Shown here: positions 1 through 7,040 of the stretch, piece by piece
Numbering within the stretch: the first letter of the stretch is position 1
How the letters are laid out: each line of letters begins with the position of its first letter
Source: JAHECW01 sp964641415
GTDB lineage: Bacteria > Acidobacteriota > Thermoanaerobaculia > Thermoanaerobaculales > Sulfomarinibacteraceae
DNA length: 64,000 nt
Assembly (NCBI GenBank): GCA_964641415.1
Contig: CAZXMW010000005.1
Location: 1 to 64,000, forward strand
Direction of reading: 5' to 3'
The notes under the pieces: model-generated
Told to the model about the DNA's origin: nothing
Database searches by the model: none
The model's input: the letters and a program-made list of their open reading frames with translations, nothing else
Made by a program: the position numbers and the translations under genes

Positions 1-195
1 GGCGACGGCGCGTTGCAGCGAACTCACGCGCGCAGTGTAGCTGCGCCGGGTCGCCGGCCTCAACCGGAACCGGTTTGGCCTCGACCCTGGTATTCTAGGT
101 CGGCGAGCTGAAAATGGGCGAGGCGCGGGGCCGGTCGATCGCGGTGTTCCGCGGACCGGGGGTACAATGGCGCGACCTGGAGAACAATCCGCACG

Positions 196-1485
196 ATGCG
201 ACTGATATCGCTGCGTAGCCGGCTCGTGCTGGTGACGGTCGGCGCCACGTTGGTCGCGTGTGCCGCCCTGACCTACGTCGGCTATCGGCTTTCCGCCGAC
301 GAGGTCGAGTCTGGGCTCGGGTCACGAGCCGCGGCCATCGCGTCGAGGATCGAGACCTTCGTGGTCGAGGGCTCGGCGTACCAGACCCAGGAGAATCTCG
401 AGCGGCTGCACGCCGAGGGGAGCTTCACGGCGGCGGTGGTGTTCGCTCCGACCAGGGAGATCGTCGCCGCGGTCCCATCGTCCGTGGTCGAGGGAACCAC
501 CCTCGCGACATGGCCGGACTCCGAGGCGACGACGGCACAGCTCGTGGTCGACGGGGTCCCGTCGATCGCGGTTGTGCAGCGGCTGGTGACCGGCGGCAGG
601 GTGTGGCTCGCCTTCGACCTGACGCCGTACGGCCAGACCCGACAACGCGTGCAGACCGCGTGGACCGCGGTCGGCATCGGTGCGGCGGTGGTCGCGCTGC
701 TGCTGTCGCTGGTTGTCGGCACCGCCATGACCCGGAGGCTGCGCGACATTCGGGACACCATCGACCGGTTGTCCAACGGCGATTTCAAGGCCCGCTGCAC
801 CGAAGGCGGCCCGGCCGAGATCGACGACATCGCCCGCAGCTTCAACGGCATGGCGAGAAAGATCGGCGGTTTGCTGAGCGAGCTCGGCGACCAGCGGCTG
901 GCCCTCGAACACCAGGTCACCGGACGAACCCGGGAGCTCGAGCAGGCCAACCGGTTGCTGATGGACATCGCCAACCGCGACGCGCTGACCGGGCTCGCCA
1001 ACCGACGCCGTCTCGAGATCGAGCTCGAACGCAATATTTCGTTCTCCAAGCGGACCGGGCAGCCGCTCGCGGTGATCATGATGGACCTTGACAAGTTCAA
1101 GATCTGCAACGACACCGCCGGCCACCTGGTCGGAGACAACATCCTTCGCTCGGTGGCGTCGACTCTCCGGTCGCGGGTCCGTGTGACCGATCTCGTGGTT
1201 CGGTGGGGCGGTGACGAGTTCTGCATCCTGGTGCCGGCGACCCAGCCCCAGGGCGCCATCGCCGCCGCCGAGAGCCTGGTCGACGCGGTCAAGGAGGCAA
1301 CTTCGGCAATCGCGCTGCCGGAACCGCTCGAGCCGCCGACCGCTTCGGCCGGCGTCGCATGCTACCCCGATGACGGCGAGGATCCGCACACCCTGATCCT
1401 CAACGCCGACGCGGCGCTGTATCAGGTCAAGGCGACGGGTCGCGGGCGGGTGCTGCGCTACTCCGAGGAGTTCAAGAAAGACTGA
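196..1485 (+). CDS. Membrane-bound HAMP-GGDEF diguanylate cyclase
   Basis: Predicted to make cyclic di-GMP from two GTP in response to a periplasmic or membrane signal. The 429-residue protein has an N-terminal membrane helix (about residues 10-30), an extracytoplasmic segment of about 120 residues, a second helix (about 155-178), a HAMP linker and a short coiled coil. The GGDEF domain follows; its signature GGDEF is intact at residues 338-342. An RVTD inhibitory-site motif lies five residues upstream, so product feedback is likely. The sensor segment matches no family I can name. A TACAAT hexamer at 163-168 could be a -10 box, but no good -35 is seen. The stop codon directly abuts the start of the next glycosyltransferase, so the two are probably co-transcribed, which suggests c-di-GMP control of a surface glycan (inference). 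Confidence 0.93.
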   Translation: MRLISLRSRLVLVTVGATLVACAALTYVGYRLSADEVESGLGSRAAAIASRIETFVVEGSAYQTQENLERLHAEGSFTAAVVFAPTREIVAAVPSSVVEGTTLATWPDSEATTAQLVVDGVPSIAVVQRLVTGGRVWLAFDLTPYGQTRQRVQTAWTAVGIGAAVVALLLSLVVGTAMTRRLRDIRDTIDRLSNGDFKARCTEGGPAEIDDIARSFNGMARKIGGLLSELGDQRLALEHQVTGRTRELEQANRLLMDIANRDALTGLANRRRLEIELERNISFSKRTGQPLAVIMMDLDKFKICNDTAGHLVGDNILRSVASTLRSRVRVTDLVVRWGGDEFCILVPATQPQGAIAAAESLVDAVKEATSAIALPEPLEPPTASAGVACYPDDGEDPHTLILNADAALYQVKATGRGRVLRYSEEFKKD

Positions 1486-2586
1486 GTGCGACTGCTCTAC
1501 CTGACCGACCGCCTGAGCGACCGCGGCGGGGCCGATCATCACCTGGCTCAGGTCATGAGCTCGGCGGCGGATTCGGGGCATCGCGTCACGGTGGCTTTCG
1601 GCCGCGACGAGCTCGGCGGCGTTGCTCCCCGATTCGCCACCCGCCGCCGGGTGCGCGGCCTCGCGTCGCCGGTCGACACCGGCTCGGGCCTCGGGAGCCT
1701 CGATGAGCTCCTCGACGACGCCGATCTGGTGCACGTGCACAACGTCATGAACCCGACCGCGTTGGCCGCGGTGGCCGGCCGCGGCCGGGTCGTGGTGACG
1801 ATCCAGGATCATCGGTCGTTCTGTCCCGGGCCCGGCAAGACCCTGCCCGACGGTTCGCCGTGCAGACGGGTCATGTCGGACGCGGCGTGCCGGATCTGTC
1901 TGGCTGATGACGGCTACCGCCGGCGCACTCTCGAGCTCACCCGCCGCCGACTCGACGCCCTCGCCGGCGCCACGATCATCGTGCTGTCGAGCTACATGGC
2001 CGACGAGCTCGCCGCGGTCGGGAGGCCCGATGCGGTGGTGCTGCCGCCCTGGCTCGACATCGGTCCGCCCGGATTCGCGGCGGGCCGAGGCTTTGTGCTC
2101 GGCGGCCGCCTGGTCGCCCACAAGGGCGTGATTGACGGTTGGCGGGCGTGGCGCCGCGCGGGCCGTCCCCAGCCGCTGGTCGTGGCGGGCGCCGGCCCGC
2201 TCGCCGACCGGCTGGACGGCGCCGACCGACGGGGCTGGCTCGATCCGCCGGCGCTTCGCCGGATGCTCCGCGGCGCCCGGGCGCTGCTGTTCCCGGCCCG
2301 CTGGCAGGAGCCGTTCGGGATTCTCGGCGCCGAGGCACTTGCGGAGGGCACGCCGGTGATCGTTGCCGGGTCCGGCGGTACCGGTGAATGGTCCTCGGCG
2401 GGGTGCCTGCGCGTGCCGCCGGGCGACGTCAACGCCATGGCCGACGCCATCCGCCGTCTCGACGGCGAGCCCGAGCTCGCCTCGGCGCTCGGAGCGGCCG
2501 GCCGGGAGGCGGTGGAACGCCGATTCGGCCGTCGGCGGATCGAGCCTCGTCTGCACGACCTCTACCGACGTGTCGTCGAGTCGTGA
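1486..2586 (+). CDS. GT-B fold glycosyltransferase (family 4-like)
   Basis: Retaining glycosyltransferase that would move a sugar from a nucleotide donor onto a glycan or lipid acceptor at the cytoplasmic membrane face. The N-terminal half opens with a short beta strand and a GGADHH segment like the glycine-rich loop of GT-B enzymes. The C-terminal half carries EPFGILGAEALAEG, the E-x7-E donor-binding motif of GT4, followed by a GTGEW loop. At 366 residues it is a normal length. A cysteine-bearing stretch around residues 108-142 (CPGPGK, then CRRVMSDAACRIC) resembles the Cys-rich insert of some GT4 enzymes and may bind metal. It starts with GTG immediately after the cyclase stop codon, with no intergenic space. 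The acceptor cannot be told from sequence. Confidence 0.88.
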   Translation: MRLLYLTDRLSDRGGADHHLAQVMSSAADSGHRVTVAFGRDELGGVAPRFATRRRVRGLASPVDTGSGLGSLDELLDDADLVHVHNVMNPTALAAVAGRGRVVVTIQDHRSFCPGPGKTLPDGSPCRRVMSDAACRICLADDGYRRRTLELTRRRLDALAGATIIVLSSYMADELAAVGRPDAVVLPPWLDIGPPGFAAGRGFVLGGRLVAHKGVIDGWRAWRRAGRPQPLVVAGAGPLADRLDGADRRGWLDPPALRRMLRGARALLFPARWQEPFGILGAEALAEGTPVIVAGSGGTGEWSSAGCLRVPPGDVNAMADAIRRLDGEPELASALGAAGREAVERRFGRRRIEPRLHDLYRRVVES

Positions 2587-2625
2587 GGCCGGTATACTGA
2601 CCGGCGCGTGCCGCTGGAGGGTGTG

Positions 2626-3210
2626 ATGGTTTGGCGCAGCCCGGTTGTGTGTGCTGCACTCGTCGTAGCGGTCGGTTGCGGCTCGGGGCGGGAGCCGGTT
2701 CCCGCGATGGGAACCCCGGTCGCGGCCGTTGCCGAAGAGACGAGGGCGGGTTTTCTCGAGCCCCCCTTCACCGCCGACGAGATCCGAAACGAGTGGGTCG
2801 AGGGGCTCGATCTGAGGATCCGCCGGTGGACCGCCGATGCCGAGGCGTTCGAGCAGTGGTCGGTGACCGCCGCCGATGCCGATGGCGTCGAGATCACCTC
2901 GTCGACGCTCGACGCCGAGGGCAAGCTCCTCCGCGAGCCGTCCGTGCGGCGCTCGACCTGGACCGAGCTTCGCGATCACGCCAGCTTCCCCGCCGACCTG
3001 ACGACGGTGGAGAGGGTGCGCAGGGAGACGCGGCTGGGCTCTCACGAAGGGTGGTTGTACACGGTCGTCGACCCGGGCAGCGGCGCCCGCAGCGAGCTTT
3101 TCTTCGCCGAGGCGCTGCCCGGAGCGCCAACCTTCGTTCACGTGTTCCGAGATGGCGAGCTGATCGAGATCTTCGAGCAGGTCGAGCGACGGCGGCCGAG
3201 AGGCGAGTGA
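2626..3210 (+). CDS. Putative lipoprotein of unknown function
   Basis: A 194-residue exported protein with no family I recognise. The ATG at 2626 is preferred over the in-frame GTG at 2608 because GGAGG at 2616-2620 sits five bases before it. The N-terminus is a short positively charged start, a hydrophobic core (VVCAALVVAV) and then GC, which fits a relaxed lipobox and suggests lipid anchoring. The mature part is rich in acidic residues and alternating hydrophobics, likely a small beta-rich periplasmic domain with segments such as WSVTAADADGVEITSS. A TATACT hexamer at 2593-2598 could be a -10 element. It lies 40 bases after the glycosyltransferase and may be a separate transcription unit. 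Confidence 0.7.
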   Translation: MVWRSPVVCAALVVAVGCGSGREPVPAMGTPVAAVAEETRAGFLEPPFTADEIRNEWVEGLDLRIRRWTADAEAFEQWSVTAADADGVEITSSTLDAEGKLLREPSVRRSTWTELRDHASFPADLTTVERVRRETRLGSHEGWLYTVVDPGSGARSELFFAEALPGAPTFVHVFRDGELIEIFEQVERRRPRGE

Positions 3211-3289
3211 GCATCCGGTCGGGACGAAACGCGACGCCGGACGAGCGGGCCGTTGGAAGGTCTATCATCACCAGCAGGAGGTCGAGACC

Positions 3290-4075
3290 ATGTCCCATCC
3301 CGCGCACGGCCGCTTCATCTGGTACGACCTGATGACCACCGATCGGACTGCCGCCAAGAGCTTCTACAACCAGCTCATCGGCTGGGGAACCCGGCCCGTC
3401 GAGGGTGGCGACATGCCGTACACCATGTGGACCGCCGGAAACAACCCGGTCGGCGGCGTCATGGACCTGCCGGAAGGAGCGAAGCATGCCGGTGCGCCGC
3501 CGCACTGGGTGGCGTACGTGGCGGTGGCCGACGTTCGGGCCGTGTGCGATCGAGCGGCGGAGCTCGGAGGCGCCGTTCTCCATCCGGCGACCGATATCGA
3601 GCAGGCGGGATGTTTCGCCATCCTCGAGGATCCCCAGGGCGCGCCCTTCGCCGTCTACGCCTCAGACAGCCTGTCCAGCGACCAGCCCGGCGAGTCGGGA
3701 CCCGGCGAGTTCTCGTGGCACGAGCTCGCCACCACCGACTTCGAGGCCGGGTCGGCCTTCTACTTCGACCTCTTCGGTTGGCAATCCAAGGAAGACTTGG
3801 ACATGGGGGGCGGTTGGATGTACCGGACCTACGGTCGACCCGGCGGCCCCGCGCTGGGTGGGATGTTCACCAGGTCCGACGAGATGCCCGGACCTCCGAT
3901 GTGGCTGTACGCCATCACCGTCGACGACCTCGACGGCGCGATGACGCGTCTCGAGGAGCTCGGCGGGACACTGCTCAACGGTCCCATGGAGGTTCCCGGC
4001 GGCGGCCGGATCGCCCAGTGCGTGGACCCCCAGGGCGCGGCCTTTGCGCTCCAGAGCAGGGCCGAAGCGGGCTGA
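3290..4075 (+). CDS. Tandem VOC-domain (glyoxalase-like) protein
   Basis: Two vicinal-oxygen-chelate modules in one 261-residue chain, about residues 8-125 and 138-258. Each begins with a pattern of the kind GRFIWYDLMTTD or GEFSWHELATTD, followed by AKSFY or GSAFY and FGW or IGW. Each ends in a DPQGAPFAVY or DPQGAAFALQ strand. This is the arrangement of the CFP30B/hydroxylase-like VOC proteins of actinobacteria and proteobacteria, whose substrates are mostly unknown. Classical glyoxalase I metal ligands cannot be assigned with confidence. A strong AGGAGG lies just before the ATG. It stands alone between a lipoprotein gene and a convergent methyltransferase gene, six bases from that gene's end. 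Confidence 0.88.
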   Translation: MSHPAHGRFIWYDLMTTDRTAAKSFYNQLIGWGTRPVEGGDMPYTMWTAGNNPVGGVMDLPEGAKHAGAPPHWVAYVAVADVRAVCDRAAELGGAVLHPATDIEQAGCFAILEDPQGAPFAVYASDSLSSDQPGESGPGEFSWHELATTDFEAGSAFYFDLFGWQSKEDLDMGGGWMYRTYGRPGGPALGGMFTRSDEMPGPPMWLYAITVDDLDGAMTRLEELGGTLLNGPMEVPGGGRIAQCVDPQGAAFALQSRAEAG

Positions 4076-4081
4076 TCCGGC

Positions 4082-5098
4082 TCAGCGCCGCAGGTCGAGG
4101 ATCTTGTACCCGGCGTGGTCTTCGACCTGACGGAGCGTGCCGAGTGCCCGCAGGTCGCGCTCCCAGGGCAGGGTGCGGTTGGCGACGATCAGTGCGCGGC
4201 CGCCGGGCGCCAGCACCCTCCCCAGGCTCCTGAAGATCGCCCGTGCGGGTTGGAGATCGACCGGGACGCCGCTGTGGAATGGGGGGTTGACCAGGACCAG
4301 GTCGCAGGCGGGTCCGGGCGCCGGCTCGGACACGGCGTCCCACCACGAGATCCTGGAACGATCGGCGAGACCGAGAGCGTCGGCATTGCGTTTGGCGCAC
4401 GCGACGGCGCGGTGATCGACGTCGGCCAGCGTCGCGACGGTTTCAGGCCATCTGCGAAGAGCGGCGATCCCGAGCACTCCGGTACCGCAGCCGGGGTCGA
4501 ACACTCGCATCGGCGACTTCAACTCGCCGAGGTGAGCGAGCAGCAGTGCGCTGCCCGGATCGAGAGCGTCGGCCGAGAACACGCCCGGCGCCGAGGCGAC
4601 GGCAAAGCGATCACCGTCCAGGATGATGTCGATGGACGCTCCGGCGGGCGATGCCGGACCGTCGCCGCGGTCTCGACGCCAGCAGGCAACGCGGGCCCGG
4701 GCCCGGTTGGCCAGAATCTCGGGCGGGTCGTCGAGCTCGACGGCGAGCCTCCTGACCGCGGACTTGACTCCCAGGTCGTTGCCGCCGACCAGGAGCAGCC
4801 GGCCACCGGCGGCGAGGCGGCGCCACGCCGCGGCGAGACCCTGCTCGGTGGCGGCGCGGCCCTTCTGGAGGTGGACCACCGCCTGGGCGAACGGGCCGGA
4901 GGCGGCGTCGTCGAACCATCCGAGAGCGTTGATGCCGCGTTCCCGGGCCTTGAGCCACGCGCCGCGATGAGGGAGGATCGCGACCCCACCGACCGTCGCG
5001 ACCGCGGCGTCACCGAAGACCTCGAGGGTCGGCGCCGGCCCAAGCACGCCGGGATCGGTGACGAGGTCGGCGGGGGAACGTGGGGTTCGACCGGTCAT
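4082..5098 (-). CDS. RsmC/RlmG-like class I SAM methyltransferase
   Basis: Probably an rRNA guanine-N2 methyltransferase. The C-terminal catalytic domain has the SAM-binding motif DPGCGTGVLGIAAL and the amino-methyltransferase motif NPPFHSG, the arrangement typical of the MTS family (RsmC, RlmG). The N-terminal half looks like the degenerate, SAM-less copy found in those enzymes, with GGRLLLVGGNDLG. A longer reading frame begins further upstream, but the ATG at 5098 starts the conserved part and gives a 338-residue protein of usual length. Whether the target is 16S G1207 or 23S G1835 cannot be decided from sequence. It converges on the VOC gene and is separated from the GspB gene by about 200 bases. 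Confidence 0.85.
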   Translation of the reverse strand: MTGRTPRSPADLVTDPGVLGPAPTLEVFGDAAVATVGGVAILPHRGAWLKARERGINALGWFDDAASGPFAQAVVHLQKGRAATEQGLAAAWRRLAAGGRLLLVGGNDLGVKSAVRRLAVELDDPPEILANRARARVACWRRDRGDGPASPAGASIDIILDGDRFAVASAPGVFSADALDPGSALLLAHLGELKSPMRVFDPGCGTGVLGIAALRRWPETVATLADVDHRAVACAKRNADALGLADRSRISWWDAVSEPAPGPACDLVLVNPPFHSGVPVDLQPARAIFRSLGRVLAPGGRALIVANRTLPWERDLRALGTLRQVEDHAGYKILDLRR

Positions 5099-5226
5099 CG
5101 GCGAAACGGTACCAGAACGGTGGACGGCCCGTGCACGGCGCCTCGCCTGCAAAAACGGGGCACAGCCTGGTTGCCGTGGCTTGCGCCTCCCGTCATTCGC
5201 CGCCAACCCTCATGAACAGTTCCGGG

Positions 5227-6030
5227 CTAAGGTGCGCGGAGCACGATGTCACGCCGCCCGTCGCTCAGTCGCACCCGGTCGGCCTCGATGGCCTTGACGC
5301 GAAATCCGCCGACGGTCGAGCCGAGGTGAACCTCGACGCCGTTGATCTCGGCGAAGGGGTCCTCGGGGCGGAAGACGATGAAGTCGAGACCGAGACGGAC
5401 GGTGCCCAGATCGGCCTCGAGAATGTACACCTCGGCGCCGTCCTCGACTCCGGTGAAGCCGTCGGCGGATGGCCCCGGTGATGGCGGCGGCGCCGACCGG
5501 GGCTGCTCGTTGCCGGCGGCCGCAGGCCCCGCCGGGTCTCCGGTCTCGGGACCGGTCCGGCCGGTTGGCTCAATCTGTGGCGCAGGCGGCGCCGCCAACG
5601 GTTCCTGCCGGCTGTCGCCGTTCCCGCTACTGCCGCCGTCCCTGCCGCCGTCCCTGTTGCTGTTGCTGTCGCTGTTGCTGCCGCTGTTGCTGCCGCTGTC
5701 GCTGTTGCTGTCGCTGACCCCGCCGCTGCCGCTGACCCCGCCGCCCCCGCCGCCGAGGTCACTGCCGACCCTCGCCTCCATCCCGGTTTGCGCGGCCGCC
5801 GACGGCGACGGCCGGTCGGCAGCGCCGCGAACGAAGAGCCACCACACCGTGGCGCCTCCGGCGGCCGTGGCGAGCAGAGCGAGAGCGGCGCCGAGCACGA
5901 GCCCGAGCCCGAGATTGGAACGGCCGGGGGCGTCGGCGATCCTGGCCGAGTAGAGCACGCCGCGGCGCTCGACCTCGCGCTCGGCGGCCTCCAACCGGGC
6001 CTTGCGCAGAGCGTCGCCGATCAGGCTCAC
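5227..6030 (-). CDS. gspB: GspB-like type II secretion assembly protein
   Basis: Single-pass inner-membrane protein of about 267 residues. The N-terminus SLIGDALRKARLEAAERE is the cytoplasmic signature of GspB. One helix follows at about residues 42-66. A long periplasmic linker of Ser, Asn, Asp and Gly dipeptides is followed by a Pro-rich part. The C-terminal domain of about 65 residues contains INGVEVHLGSTVGG and VRLSDG, matching the T2SSB domain. In known systems GspB partners GspA to insert the secretin through peptidoglycan. The GTG start overlaps the stop of the upstream ATPase gene by four bases, so the pair is translationally coupled. The linker is coded by imperfect hexanucleotide repeats (about 5640-5715) and could vary in length between strains. 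Confidence 0.85.
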   Translation of the reverse strand: MSLIGDALRKARLEAAEREVERRGVLYSARIADAPGRSNLGLGLVLGAALALLATAAGGATVWWLFVRGAADRPSPSAAAQTGMEARVGSDLGGGGGGVSGSGGVSDSNSDSGSNSGSNSDSNSNRDGGRDGGSSGNGDSRQEPLAAPPAPQIEPTGRTGPETGDPAGPAAAGNEQPRSAPPPSPGPSADGFTGVEDGAEVYILEADLGTVRLGLDFIVFRPEDPFAEINGVEVHLGSTVGGFRVKAIEADRVRLSDGRRDIVLRAP

Positions 6031-6836
6031 CGCTGCCTCCCGCCGAGCTCCCGGATCGCGCGCCGGACCTGCCAGTAGCCGAGCCGGTCGCGGTCTTCGA
6101 CATAGCCGCACAGCAGGGTCTTGTCGCACACCGCGTTGATCAACCGGGGCACGCCGCGCGAGCGTCGGTGGATGGCCCGGTAGGCAGCGCCGGTGAAGCT
6201 CGGCCGCCCGTTGGAGCCGGCGACCTGGAGCCGGTGCTGGATGTAGGCCTCGATTTCGTCCCGGCCGATCGGGTCGAGGTGGTAGCGGACCGTGATCCGC
6301 TGGCTCAGCTGGCGGAGACCGTCGCTCGCCAGCATGTCCCTGAGCTCGGGCTGGCCGACGAGCACGATCTGGAGCAGCTTGCGGTCGTCGGTCTCGAGAT
6401 TCGACAACAGCCGAACCTGCTCGAGCAGCTCGGGTGACATGTCCTGGGCCTCGTCGATGAGCAGCACCACGTCGCGCTCGGCGTCGGCCCGCTCGAGCAG
6501 GTACTCGTTGAGGCGTTCGGTGAGCCGGACCCGGTCGTTGCCGCGGTCGTCGAGGTCGAGCTCGCGCAGGATCGACCGCAGCAGCTGAATGCCGGTCATC
6601 ACGGGGTTGAGAATCAGGGCGGTGGAGTAGTCGTCGAGCTCCTCGAGGACCGCCCGGGAAAGCGTGCTCTTGCCGGCGCCGACCTCGCCGGTGATCTGGA
6701 TGAACCCCTTGCGCTGGGTGATGCCGTAGACGATGTGCTCGAACGCCTCGCGGTGGCCCCGACTGAAGAACAGGTACTTCGGGTCGGGCGTGATGCTGAA
6801 GGGCTCGGCCTTGAGGTCGTAGAAATCCAGATACAT
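6027..6836 (-). CDS. gspA: GspA/ExeA-type AAA ATPase
   Basis: AAA+ ATPase of the ExeA/GspA family. The ATG at 6836 begins MYLDFYDLKAEPFSITPDP, the invariant opening of this family, so the longer upstream reading frame is not used. Walker A is GEVGAGKST and Walker B is VVLLIDEAQD. A sensor region and an RITVRYHLDPIGRDE segment match the C-terminal lid. The product is 269 residues, shorter than Aeromonas ExeA because it lacks the membrane helix and peptidoglycan-binding domain. Such short forms occur beside GspB in many deltaproteobacteria and acidobacteria. It would supply ATP-driven remodelling for secretin or envelope assembly. A TACAAT hexamer lies upstream on this strand. Confidence 0.88.
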   Translation of the reverse strand: MYLDFYDLKAEPFSITPDPKYLFFSRGHREAFEHIVYGITQRKGFIQITGEVGAGKSTLSRAVLEELDDYSTALILNPVMTGIQLLRSILRELDLDDRGNDRVRLTERLNEYLLERADAERDVVLLIDEAQDMSPELLEQVRLLSNLETDDRKLLQIVLVGQPELRDMLASDGLRQLSQRITVRYHLDPIGRDEIEAYIQHRLQVAGSNGRPSFTGAAYRAIHRRSRGVPRLINAVCDKTLLCGYVEDRDRLGYWQVRRAIRELGGRQR

Positions 6837-7040
6837 GGCGCGGCCAGTGATTGTATCGTCTTTCGGCTTTCGAATCCCCGGGGCCGGATGCAGCGGCAGC
6901 GACCCCGGCATCGGATTCTGCAGACACGATGAAACCGGGAAGACGCGACGCGCGCGAAGAATCGACGGCCCTTCAGCCTCGAGGCGACTCCGGCCCGGTC
7001 GGCGGGTCCGGCGCGCCGCCACGATTCGCCCAGCGAATCG

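Noticed and set aside
5640..5720. Short near-identical units in the GspB region, considered as CRISPR or tandem-repeat array
   Set aside because: Six-base units without spacers inside a coding linker. No cas genes are present in the window.
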